Source: Paractinoplanes maris (GTDB lineage: Bacteria > Actinomycetota > Actinomycetes > Mycobacteriales > Micromonosporaceae). From it: a DNA stretch of 64,000 bases. The translations under genes and the position numbers were made by a program. Each line of letters starts with the position of its first letter. The first letter of the stretch is position 1. Location of the stretch: NCBI RefSeq assembly GCF_023544465.1, contig NZ_JALPVL010000009.1, positions 248,001 to 312,000 on the forward strand, given 5' to 3'. This document shows positions 18,123-25,473 of this stretch, one piece after another. The notes under the pieces are model-generated. The model saw nothing but the letters and a program-made list of their open reading frames with translations, did no database searches and was not told the origin of the DNA.

Positions 18123-18937
18123 CGCGCTGGCTCCGCCGGCTCGATGTCCATCACCTTCCGGATGAACTCACTGTCCTGAACTTCCATCTGCCGCTGGAAC
18201 GCGGCGATGGCGGACGCGTACAGCTCCACGAACTCGTACATTCCGAGTTGGCCGTGGTCCTTGGCAGCTTCGCCGAGCACCTCGACTAGCTGCCTCGCGG
18301 TGAGCCGGCGGTCGTCCGCCAGGCGTCCGAGTTCAGCCGCGAAGGCCGGGTCGGCCAGCGCGGCGGAGCTGAGCTGCACCGGGCTGACACCCAGATCGGT
18401 CAACAGCTCGGACCAGCGTGTGGTGATCTCCCGTACCGACTCGACGCGCTGCCGGGCCAGGACCGCCTCCCGGTCGACGTCGATCTCTCTCAACAGGTAA
18501 GGCGTGAGGTGCTCGCGTACTCGTCCGTCCGGCGTCACCCGGAAGTAGGTCGTGCACCGGACCTGGCCGTCCTCAGTGTCGTAGCACATGGTGCCGAGCG
18601 CACGCTGGATCGCATCCTCCGCCTCGGCGGCCTGATGCGGGCCGTAGGACCGGGCGATCTGCCAGATCCGGCGGCGGTGCGTGTCATCTGCGCTGGTCCG
18701 GTATTTGTCCGCCTGTTTGATCAGCGTGTCGTACGGCATCTTGTCCGCGGTCCATTCGGTGTCGAGGCTGACCTGGAACTCGTACACGTCGCCCCGGCTG
18801 AGGGCGACGAGCGGACTGCGCTCACCGGCCGGCCGGTAGCTGACCGGCTCCAATTCCGCCGGCTGGCCGGGCTCGCCGAGGAACCAGTCCTTGATCCGGC
18901 GGAAGAGGGATCTCCGGGGTGGCTCGAGGGTCTTCAT
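18119..18937 (-). CDS. Conserved protein of the island, unknown function
   Basis: A 272-residue soluble protein. It has no signal peptide or membrane segment. Visible features are a basic N-terminus (RRSLFRRIKDWFLG), a segment FQVSLDTEWTADKMPYDTLI, a YFRVTPDGRVREHLTPYLL strand region near residue 135, and a helical C-terminal half. I recognise no named domain. It is coupled by ATGA overlaps to both neighbours (18934-18937 and 18119-18122), which implies equal-stoichiometry expression with the P-loop/repeat protein and the lipoprotein. An adaptor between cytoplasmic and membrane parts is only a guess. Confidence 0.6.
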   Translation of the reverse strand: MKTLEPPRRSLFRRIKDWFLGEPGQPAELEPVSYRPAGERSPLVALSRGDVYEFQVSLDTEWTADKMPYDTLIKQADKYRTSADDTHRRRIWQIARSYGPHQAAEAEDAIQRALGTMCYDTEDGQVRCTTYFRVTPDGRVREHLTPYLLREIDVDREAVLARQRVESVREITTRWSELLTDLGVSPVQLSSAALADPAFAAELGRLADDRRLTARQLVEVLGEAAKDHGQLGMYEFVELYASAIAAFQRQMEVQDSEFIRKVMDIEPAEPAR

Positions 18938-21231
18938 GTGGGGTCTCCAGGGGAGTCGGGCCAGATTTCGGCGAGCAACCGGGCGGCGGTGGCGCTGGTT
19001 CCCCGCCACTGCCTCAGGTAGAAGCGGCTCCGGCCCGTGGGGGAGCGCCGGCCGGCCGTGGTTGTGTGCGGCGCAAGAATCTGCCGGCCGAGCGCCACCA
19101 TGCGGTCCTGCAAATCCGGATCCGCATCTGCCCACTGCAGCCAGTTGCGGAGTTCCTGCCACGCGCGTCGCATGGTGGTCGGGTCGGTGAGCGCGGCCCG
19201 CCACAGGTCGACCAGATCGTCGGCCCCGGCGGGCCCGTCGGCTCCGTCGGTGGACAACCCGTCCGCCAGGAGCCGGGGCCACTGCTGCCGTGGTGGCCGT
19301 CCGGTGAGCCGGGCCAGCAGGATCAGCGACCGCGCGGCGTGGACCCGTAGCCGGTACAAATCGGCGTCGGTCCAATTGACCAAGGCCTCCCGGGTCTCGG
19401 CCGGCGCGCCGACGTAGAGAAACTTCATCGCGTACGCGACCGAGGCGCTCTGGTTGAGGTCGTCCCGGCTGGCCAGCAGGTGGAGCGCGGCCAAGGCTTC
19501 GGAGACGGACTTCTCCCCGAGAGTCGTGCCGTAGCTGCGGGCTGCCGAGTCGTGCAGTTGCGGGTTGCGGCTACGCGCCCAGTCCCGCACCAGCGAACGG
19601 ACCAGCCAAAGCAGCCGGCCGTCGCGGGCGATCGCGTCCACCGCCCAGGCTGCGGCCTGCCGCACGGCGCCACTGCCGGCGCCGGCCCACTGCCGGATCA
19701 GCAGCCGCCACACCTCTTCGAAGTCCCGCGTGGCCAATGCTCCAGCGGTGTAGGCGGCGCGCCGCCGGATCGCGGGACGCCCGGTGAGTACCAGCCGGTG
19801 GAGCCAGAACAGCAGAGGTACACGCACGCTGTCGAAGTCGTTCCAGACGACGTCGAGCACCTCGGCGGCGAACCCGGGGTCGAGGAAGTGTGCCCGGCGC
19901 GGCGAGTCGGCACTGTCCGTCCGGGTAACCACGGTGCCGTCGGACAGGCGCAGCATCTGGTCGACGCCGGCGTCGAACACCGCCCGGGTCGCGCGAGCCT
20001 CGCCGTCCTGCAAAGCGTGCAGGATGTCCAGCAACTGTTGCCCGACCTCGAACACGTCGGCCAGGGAATGCCCATCGAAGGCGGCGTGGGCGATCTGTAC
20101 CGCCTGCCGCCGTGGCGTGGCCGGCGAATCGTTCACGTCGCCCTCACCGCAGACGAGACGGGCCGCGAGCTCGCGGATTCGTGCTCTGATGCGGTCGAGC
20201 GCGCGGGTCAGGTTCTCGTCGGTCCCGTCCCACGCGGCCAGGGCGCGGGCCAGGTCGGCGGCCGAGCCGGGATGCCGGTCGGCGGCGAGCCGGTCTTGGA
20301 CCTCCTCGCGCCCCAGACACCGCTGGACGAAAGCGTCCGAGTCGGCGCCGGCGACCGGCAGCCCTTGCTTGATCCGGTCGTCCAACTCACGGATCAGGTG
20401 TTTACGCAGGACGGCCTCGGGGTCCACCGGTTCGATGAGGGCGTCATAAGGATGCAGGGCCTGATCGAGGGTCGCACTCCAGTCGCCGAGCACGACCAGA
20501 GCCGTCTCTGCCTGCTTGGCTGTGGTCTGCAGGGCGGCCAGCACCGACGGGGTCACCGCTCCCGGAGCGGCCAGCTCGAGGACGATTCCGTAGCCTTCGA
20601 TGTCGGCGAACAACCCGTTCTCACCGGCCAGTGCGGCCAGCGACACGTCCGTCTGGCTCACCTGCATGCCGACCACTCGGTCTGGACCGACCACAGTTCT
20701 GAGCAGCATCTCGGCGAAGAAACGCCGGCCACTGCCCGGAGCGCCACGGAGGAACAGCAGCCGTGCATTGGCCAGCGTCTGGTAACACGTCTGGTGGTTG
20801 TCCGGATGGACGAAGGTGTCTTCGGCCCGGGTCATCCAGTCGTCGCCGCGGTGATAGCGCAGAACGGTGATCTCGCGGCCGTTCCGCAGGTTGTAGACGT
20901 ACATGCGCGAACCGTCGCCGACAGTTGTGTAGCCACCGTCCGCCTTCACCTGATAGGCGGTGTCCGGGCCGAGGTCCGCGTCGTCCGACCCGCCGTGCCA
21001 GCTCGCGTCGGGACCGGCCGGCTTGGTGTCGGCAGCCGCGCTCGCTTGCGCGAACTGGTCGTAGTCTTCTTTGACGCCGTCGTCAGCCGGCCGCGAATTG
21101 TCGGTCGCGGGCTGATCCGGTTGGTCCTTCACTTGCGGCTCGGGCTCCGGTTCCGCTCGTGGCGGGTCCGGGCGCTCCTCGGGCGGCGGATTCTCCGGGC
21201 GGCTTTGCTCGGGCGGTTCGTCAGCGGCCAT
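18934..21231 (-). CDS. Degenerate P-loop protein with helical repeats and a candidate N-terminal amyloid motif
   Basis: A 765-residue protein. Residues 1-75 are a Pro/Glu-rich disordered leader. Residues 99-118 contain YTTVGDGSRMYVYN, which resembles bacterial RHIM-like/PP amyloid-signalling motifs. Residues about 155-350 look like a STAND-type NTPase core. The Walker A position reads GAPGSGRR (163-170), so the Lys and the following Ser/Thr are both replaced by Arg. VVLGDWS may be the Walker B strand. Residues about 400-760 are tandem helical pairs of HEAT/Armadillo type (AAAWAVDAIA, AARSLILLARL). It overlaps the cyclase-like gene by 11 bases. Family context suggests a sensor/scaffold of a conflict system, probably without ATP hydrolysis. 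Confidence 0.62.
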   Translation of the reverse strand: MAADEPPEQSRPENPPPEERPDPPRAEPEPEPQVKDQPDQPATDNSRPADDGVKEDYDQFAQASAAADTKPAGPDASWHGGSDDADLGPDTAYQVKADGGYTTVGDGSRMYVYNLRNGREITVLRYHRGDDWMTRAEDTFVHPDNHQTCYQTLANARLLFLRGAPGSGRRFFAEMLLRTVVGPDRVVGMQVSQTDVSLAALAGENGLFADIEGYGIVLELAAPGAVTPSVLAALQTTAKQAETALVVLGDWSATLDQALHPYDALIEPVDPEAVLRKHLIRELDDRIKQGLPVAGADSDAFVQRCLGREEVQDRLAADRHPGSAADLARALAAWDGTDENLTRALDRIRARIRELAARLVCGEGDVNDSPATPRRQAVQIAHAAFDGHSLADVFEVGQQLLDILHALQDGEARATRAVFDAGVDQMLRLSDGTVVTRTDSADSPRRAHFLDPGFAAEVLDVVWNDFDSVRVPLLFWLHRLVLTGRPAIRRRAAYTAGALATRDFEEVWRLLIRQWAGAGSGAVRQAAAWAVDAIARDGRLLWLVRSLVRDWARSRNPQLHDSAARSYGTTLGEKSVSEALAALHLLASRDDLNQSASVAYAMKFLYVGAPAETREALVNWTDADLYRLRVHAARSLILLARLTGRPPRQQWPRLLADGLSTDGADGPAGADDLVDLWRAALTDPTTMRRAWQELRNWLQWADADPDLQDRMVALGRQILAPHTTTAGRRSPTGRSRFYLRQWRGTSATAARLLAEIWPDSPGDPT

Positions 21232-21979
21232 AGCGGTAGTTGTTCTGCTCGTTGTTGTCGCCGACCTGAATACCGTCCGAGTTGGTGATGGAGATCCCGT
21301 ACTTCGATCCGGCGGTTGCCCTTGACGTGGCGGCCGGTGACGGCGAAGAACTAGGCGCCGGCGTGGCCGATGGGGTGATCTGCGGTGGGTAGGTGCGAGG
21401 CAGGTACAGCCAGGCGGTGGTCGAGATGCCGTTCACATCCACCGTGATCTCTCGGAACTGCCGCCGGTCGAAAGCTTTGGCGCCATGCGGAACGACGCGC
21501 TGATAGACGTCGTCCGCCAAGATGACAGCGATCGGTGCGTCGGGAAGAAGTCGCATCGCCTCGCGCGCCGCCGCGGAATTCTGCAAACGGGCAGCGACGA
21601 CGAGCGCGTCGCCGCCTCGTGGCACACCCTCCTCGATAAGGACGTCGCCGCCGGCGATACCGACTCGCAGGCGCAGTCGGTGGTCGTCCTTGTCCTCCCG
21701 CCGCTTGTTGCGGTTGTAAGCCACCGCACCCTCGTACAAGGCGTCGACGAAGTCGCCGAGCAGCCAGGCCGCTGGGATCGAGCCCGGAGCAACGGTCACT
21801 TCGCCGTCACCCCGGCTGCTCCGGGTCCAGGCGTCGGGGACGGGCGACTTCAGGATGGCCTCGGTGATCAGAGACTCAGCGGTGCGGCCGAGCTCGCCGT
21901 GCCGCGGGTACCCTCCAGCGCTGGAGTCGACGATGTCGGAATTGAGAACGACGCCCGCGAGGGGCAGGTTGCCGGTCAT
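21221..21979 (-). CDS. Class III nucleotide-cyclase-like protein with C-terminal amyloid-like motif
   Basis: A 252-residue protein. Residues 7-195 fit the class III nucleotidyl cyclase fold. Metal-site Asp15 lies in LNSDIVDSS, the second metal Asp58 in RGDGEV, and a transition-state Arg131 in GDALVVAARL. The usual Asn four residues before that Arg is Val127, so catalysis may be altered or lost. A Pro/Ser-rich linker (about 196-222) follows. The tail, residues 224-252, carries GIQVGDNNEQNNY with an IQVG core (237-240), as in RHIM-type amyloid motifs. I chose the ATG at 21979; a longer opening at 22042 adds 21 residues ahead of the fold. It lies two genes from a PycTM-like effector, which suggests a Pycsar-type cyclase, but product and activity are untested. 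Confidence 0.72.
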   Translation of the reverse strand: MTGNLPLAGVVLNSDIVDSSAGGYPRHGELGRTAESLITEAILKSPVPDAWTRSSRGDGEVTVAPGSIPAAWLLGDFVDALYEGAVAYNRNKRREDKDDHRLRLRVGIAGGDVLIEEGVPRGGDALVVAARLQNSAAAREAMRLLPDAPIAVILADDVYQRVVPHGAKAFDRRQFREITVDVNGISTTAWLYLPRTYPPQITPSATPAPSSSPSPAATSRATAGSKYGISITNSDGIQVGDNNEQNNYRYGR

Positions 21980-22047
21980 GTATCCGCCTTGATCTATTAG
22001 TGAGGGATTCCACTGTGAGTGAGATATTCGGTGTCCGGCCAACTGAT

Positions 22048-22746
22048 CTACATCAGGCGATGCATAGTTGTGCGGGATCCGGCGACCGCTGCCAGTCCCT
22101 CAAAATCGAGGATGACGATCGCTCGATATTCGGTTCGCAAGCAGTCGCGACCAGCTAGTTTTCGCAAGGCTCGATGAATTGAGACGGTGGAGGCGTCGAT
22201 CATCTGGCCGAGTTCGCGCTGGGTGCGCCGCACGATCAGGAGCCGTTCCTGCCCGTTGCCCTCCGTAGTCGCCAATTGGCAGATGGCCGCAGCCAAACGC
22301 GATTCCACGTCGCGGCCGGTCTCCAGCTGCCGGCTGTCCGAGGCGCGCAGCCGGTCGACCAAGGTCTTGACCAAATGCCGATACGCGTCGGGGCACTCCT
22401 CGAAGAACCGGTTGAAAGCCTCCCGGGGCAACCGATGCGCAATGACCGGACCGTCAGCCATCGCCGAAGCGGATCGCGGACGGGCATCCATGAAGGCCAT
22501 CTCGCCGAGAACGTCACCCGCTACGCGTACGGCGATGCGTTGCTCGCGCTCCCGCCTGTCCCGCATGAGAATTTCCACGCGCCCGCTGATCACGACGAAG
22601 ACGCCGCGGCCGGCCTCCCGCTGCCGCAACAGGAAATGTCCGCCGCGAAAGCTCTGCCGCGTGCCCAGCCGGAACAAGCTCGAGCGTTCCTGGAGGGACA
22701 GATGACCGACAAATGTGCCGACCGGCCATTTCTGCCGAGCGTCCAC
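22048..22746 (-). CDS. Crp/Fnr-family cNMP-domain transcription regulator
   Basis: A 232-residue regulator. It has a cyclic-nucleotide-binding beta-roll (about 10-125, with FRGGHFLLRQREAGRGVFVV and GDVLGEMAFMD) and a C-terminal winged helix (TQRELGQMIDASTVSIHRAL, about 180-200). The phosphate-binding cassette region has Glu in GEMAF but lacks an obvious Arg-Ser pair at the classic place, so its ligand need not be cAMP. GTG at 22746 is the chosen start because AGGAGGAAGG lies just upstream. It sits between the PycTM-like effector and the cyclase-like gene. A link between a cyclic nucleotide signal and transcription of the island is a reasonable inference. Confidence 0.82.
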   Translation of the reverse strand: MDARQKWPVGTFVGHLSLQERSSLFRLGTRQSFRGGHFLLRQREAGRGVFVVISGRVEILMRDRREREQRIAVRVAGDVLGEMAFMDARPRSASAMADGPVIAHRLPREAFNRFFEECPDAYRHLVKTLVDRLRASDSRQLETGRDVESRLAAAICQLATTEGNGQERLLIVRRTQRELGQMIDASTVSIHRALRKLAGRDCLRTEYRAIVILDFEGLAAVAGSRTTMHRLM

Positions 22747-22826
22747 TGTCCTTCCTCCTCTCTCGGGCAGCCGCCATCGCCCGTCGGGCGGTTGCCGCCG
22801 ACGTCCGGTGTGCTTTTCTGGTCGTG

Positions 22827-23333
22827 TCAGATCACGGTGAGCAGGACCAGTACCCCGGCCGAGGCGCCGAGGACAGTGCCGATCCGGATGTAGCGGTACT
22901 TGATCGCGGCGAGCCGGCTGAGCCAGCACAGTTGAGTGACCAGGGCCGGCATGGTGTCCGCAGCGGCTTCCTCCAGGTGGCGTCGGACGATCCGGGGGTC
23001 CTTGATGCGGTTGACGTGCCCGAAGTAGGCCACGTGCGTGATGTCCGCGCCGCCTGTCGTGCGCGGTAGCAAGGCGAGCGCGTGGGCGATGACAGCGGCC
23101 GTGGCGCAGATGGCGGCGGCCACAGCCAATGTCGTCGAAGCGCCGGCATCTTGCCACGGCATGGCGCGGTCCGCTGTCCACGACGCGAAGATCGTCACCG
23201 AGCCTGCGCTCATTGCGGCGACCCACTGGGTGGCTCGAGCATCGGCTCGGCGCAGCTCCTCCCGGGTCTCGCCGAGGAGACGCTCGGCGAGGCGTACGGC
23301 GGGGGCAGGATCGACGGTGGAGGGAATCGTCAT
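22827..23333 (-). CDS. PycTM-like membrane effector (Pycsar effector family, DUF5706)
   Basis: A 168-residue protein. A short helix (AVRLAERLLGETREELRRAD) is followed by two membrane segments (about 36-53 and 66-89, ending in ALALLPR), a soluble helical section beginning VAYFGHVNRIKD, a conserved LSRLAAIKYRYIRIG segment, and a third membrane segment (about 150-168). This pattern is the signature of the Pycsar effector family. In characterised Pycsar systems PycTM is activated by a cyclic pyrimidine nucleotide and disrupts the inner membrane of phage-infected cells. The ATG at 23333 has AGGAG 6 bases upstream. Many actinobacterial homologues exist without a proven defence role. Confidence 0.8.
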   Translation of the reverse strand: MTIPSTVDPAPAVRLAERLLGETREELRRADARATQWVAAMSAGSVTIFASWTADRAMPWQDAGASTTLAVAAAICATAAVIAHALALLPRTTGGADITHVAYFGHVNRIKDPRIVRRHLEEAAADTMPALVTQLCWLSRLAAIKYRYIRIGTVLGASAGVLVLLTVI

Positions 23334-23404
23334 GGTCACTCCTGGATCGGGGTGGTGGCATCGATCAGGATCCGGCGGATCGCGAGTGGGCGGGTGGTCA
23401 AGTA

Positions 23405-24175
23405 TCACGAGGCTTCTGTCGACATCGACACAGAAAGCGCGAGCACCCGCAGCAGGTCCGGCCGCCGCACCACGACTCGGCGCCGGTGCGTCGCAACGAT
23501 GCCTCGCTCGCGCAGCAACCGCATGGTGCGGGCTGCGACCTCACGCGAGACACCGACCGACGAGGCCAGATCCTTTTGAGACAGGGGCAGGTCGATCGCC
23601 ATGCCTTCGGCGACCGGAATACCGTGCCGCGTGACGAGTTCGTGCAGCATCGCGGTCAGCCGGGTGTCGCCGTTGCTTTGCCCGTGTAGCGCTCGCCGCC
23701 GGTCGGACTCGCGCAGGTTGGCCGCGAGGTGCCGCAGCAGCGCCCGTGCGACCGGCCAGTTGCCCATCAGGAAAGTCTCGAACCGCTCAGCTGACAGAAT
23801 GGTCGCCGTCACTGCTGTGAGCGTTGTTACGGTTGCCATTCGCGGCTCCGCATCCAGTCCGGACAGCTCGCCGATGATGTCGCCGGCGCCTCGGATGGCG
23901 AGCAATGTCTCCCACCCGTTCCGGCCTGTGACGGTCGCCTTGACCCAACCTGACTCCAGCACGATGACATGTTCGGATGGGTCTCCGTGGTGGACCAACG
24001 CGATTCCGGCGCGGTATTGCCGCGTGCTGCCGGCTCTCGTCAGTCCATGGCGCTGGGTCTCGTCGAGCTGATGCAGGAAGGTGCCGGGAAGCGGTGTGCT
24101 GCTGGCGATGTCCACCGGTCGGGAGGGCACTTTTGTCACCTGGGGCATTCGTTGTGAGGCGGGCTTGTGCCCCAT
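23405..24175 (-). CDS. Crp/Fnr-family transcription regulator
   Basis: A 256-residue regulator. It has an N-terminal cNMP-binding beta-roll (about 35-150, with YRAGIALVHHGDPSEHVIVL and GAGDIIGELSGLD) and a C-terminal winged helix (LSQKDLASSVGVSREVAART, about 197-216). It is the first gene of the minus-strand island. The start at 24175 is followed by an in-frame ATG at 24148; neither has a strong ribosome site. A perfect TGTGA-N6-TCACA palindrome lies about 130 bases upstream (24306-24323), so autoregulation or control by the second Crp/Fnr protein of the island is likely. Effector nucleotide unknown. Confidence 0.82.
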   Translation of the reverse strand: MGHKPASQRMPQVTKVPSRPVDIASSTPLPGTFLHQLDETQRHGLTRAGSTRQYRAGIALVHHGDPSEHVIVLESGWVKATVTGRNGWETLLAIRGAGDIIGELSGLDAEPRMATVTTLTAVTATILSAERFETFLMGNWPVARALLRHLAANLRESDRRRALHGQSNGDTRLTAMLHELVTRHGIPVAEGMAIDLPLSQKDLASSVGVSREVAARTMRLLRERGIVATHRRRVVVRRPDLLRVLALSVSMSTEAS

Positions 24176-24305
24176 TTCTTACCGTCGTCGACGTCACACG
24201 AGGCATCAGCCGTTTGGATACCACAGGTAACCAAATAATATCTATACGTAGTTGTTGATCGGTGAGTGTGCGGCTCAGGGGCTCTCGTTGTGGCCCTAGC
24301 ATGCG

Positions 24306-24323
24306 GTGTGACCCCAGTCACAC
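24306..24323. promoter_or_regulatory. Crp-type operator (perfect half-sites)
   Basis: GTGTGACCCCAGTCACAC is an 18-base palindrome containing TGTGA-N6-TCACA, the binding consensus of Crp-family proteins. It lies 130 bases upstream of a Crp/Fnr gene (start 24175, minus) and about 310 bases upstream of the anti-sigma kinase gene (plus). The family match is established knowledge; the identity of the binder is inferred. Confidence 0.72.
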
Positions 24324-24388
24324 TCGACATTCGTCACCCGTGCCGTGGTTCGGAGGAGCCGTTTGTCGTACCTCTCCAGAGGCACGAC

Positions 24389-24435
24389 ACAATGGGTCGA
24401 TGGCGGAGTTACGAAGCGAGATCGAAGGTGGGCAC
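24389..24435 (+). pseudogene. Truncated duplicate of the start of the anti-sigma kinase gene
   Basis: These 47 bases match 24624-24672, the start region of the intact gene (about 42 of 47 aligned bases identical). They include ACAATGGGTCG and an ATG at 24400. A 2-base deletion after nine codons shifts the frame into a stop (MAELRSEIEGGH). The fragment is joined directly to a copy of the MFS gene tail. Confidence 0.75.
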
Positions 24436-24438
24436 TAA

Positions 24439-24543
24439 GGCGCCGACCGCCTGGCCGAGGAGCGCGCGCTGGCCCTGGCCGACGGCCCGCCGCACGCGAC
24501 GCACCTGCTGTCGGCCGGTCGCGGACCGGTGTGAGACGGCCGT
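24439..24543 (+). repeat. Copy of the MFS gene 3' end (104 of 105 bases identical to 15259-15363)
   Basis: The segment repeats the last 32 codons and stop of the MFS_3 gene 9.2 kb away, with a single G-to-A difference (15345 versus 24525). After 24543 the two sequences diverge, with only short matches such as GTGCGGA. It is not translated in any sensible context here. Confidence 0.9.
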
Positions 24544-24634
24544 GCTGGCCGATTCACGCGGGTCTTGTGCGGAAAGAGTCGGTCCGGGCGAACCGTCCTG
24601 GCGGCCGCCGGGCGCGCGACCCCACAATGGGTCG

Positions 24635-25366
24635 ATGGCGGAATTACGGAGCGAGATCGAACAGGTGGGCACCAGGACGGTGGTGCACCTGGACGGTGAG
24701 CTCTCCGTCCGGACCGCCTCCGAGGTTCGTCTGACCTTGCTGAAGTGCCTGATCGATCAGCCCGACGCCCTGGTCGTCGATCTGGCCGCGCTGACCGTGC
24801 GCGAGCCGGTCGCCCTGCTGGTGTTCCGGGCGGTGGCGCGGCAGGCCGCCATGTGGCCGGGCACGCCCATCGCGCTCAGCGTTCCCCAGGCCGAGCTGGC
24901 TCGGCGGTTCTCCGGGTACGGCCGGCTCGCCGTCTTCGCCTCGGTCGAGCGGGCGCTGGCCGCGCAGCCACGGCAGGGGCTGCCCTCGCTCGGCGACAGC
25001 CTGCTGCCCATCAGTGGCGCCCCGGCCCGCGCCCGCGAGCTGGCCGCCGAGGTGTGCAGCCGCTGGGAGCTGCCGCACCTGAGGCAACCGGCCCAGCTGG
25101 TGACCGGCGAGCTGGCCACCAACGCGATGGTGCACGCCCACACCATTTTCGACGTCCGCATCACCCTGGGGCGTCGCCACCTGCTGATCGCGGTGCGCGA
25201 CGGTTCGCCCGAGGTGCCGCGCCTCGACTTCGGTACGCGCGACGACCCCGCCACCGGGCGGGGCCTGATGCTGATCGACGCGGTCGCCGAGCGGTGGGGA
25301 AGCCGCCCGGTCGACGGGGGCAAGGTGGTCTGGGCCCACCTCGGTCTGCGGCTGCCCCTCGCTTGA
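24635..25366 (+). CDS. STAS-HATPase fusion: anti-sigma regulatory serine kinase
   Basis: A 243-residue protein. Residues 1-105 form a STAS-like fold (VVHLDGELSVRTASEVRL, then ALVVDLAALTVREPVALLVF). Residues about 120-240 are an RsbW-type HATPase_c_2 kinase with an N-box ELATNAMVHAH, a G1-like VRDGSPEVP and a G2 GRGLMLID. Known members phosphorylate anti-sigma antagonists or bind sigma factors in partner switching. The ATG at 24635 lies in the duplicated ACAATGGGTCGATGG context. The next gene is another STAS protein, and a SpoIIE phosphatase/STAS pair lies at 36561-38140, so components of one switch may be spread over the window. Residues 1-13 have a broken duplicate upstream. Confidence 0.8.
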   Translation: MAELRSEIEQVGTRTVVHLDGELSVRTASEVRLTLLKCLIDQPDALVVDLAALTVREPVALLVFRAVARQAAMWPGTPIALSVPQAELARRFSGYGRLAVFASVERALAAQPRQGLPSLGDSLLPISGAPARARELAAEVCSRWELPHLRQPAQLVTGELATNAMVHAHTIFDVRITLGRRHLLIAVRDGSPEVPRLDFGTRDDPATGRGLMLIDAVAERWGSRPVDGGKVVWAHLGLRLPLA

Positions 25367-25473
25367 CCGGCTGAAATGTCTCGTTCATTTGGGTGACCAC
25401 GACGCAATCCGGCTAGCAGCTGTCGCACAATCTGTGATGACGAGCCCGTCGGTGGTCTCGCGAAGGGACGAAA

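Larger units (their letters stand above)
24176..24634 (+). other. Divergent intergenic region with rearranged sequence
   Basis: This 459-base region separates the minus-strand island from the anti-sigma kinase gene. It contains an AT-richer block near 24225-24255 (probable promoters), the Crp-type palindrome at 24306-24323, a truncated copy of the downstream gene's start (24389-24435), and a copy of the 3' end of the distant MFS gene (24439-24543). I see no intact gene. Confidence 0.65.

Noticed and set aside
15259..24543. Long direct repeats flanking the Pycsar-like island as attachment sites
   Set aside because: The repeat lies within a coding sequence and there is no integrase or tRNA gene nearby, so I keep it only as a recombination trace.
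24266..24634. N-terminal extension of the anti-sigma kinase from an ATG at 24266
   Set aside because: The extension runs through the Crp-type site and the MFS-tail copy in the wrong frame and has no STAS sequence. The ATG at 24635 fits the domain start.
24389..24672. Insertion sequence with target-site duplication
   Set aside because: There are no terminal inverted repeats or transposase. The inserted piece is the tail of a resident gene, so ectopic recombination is a better explanation.
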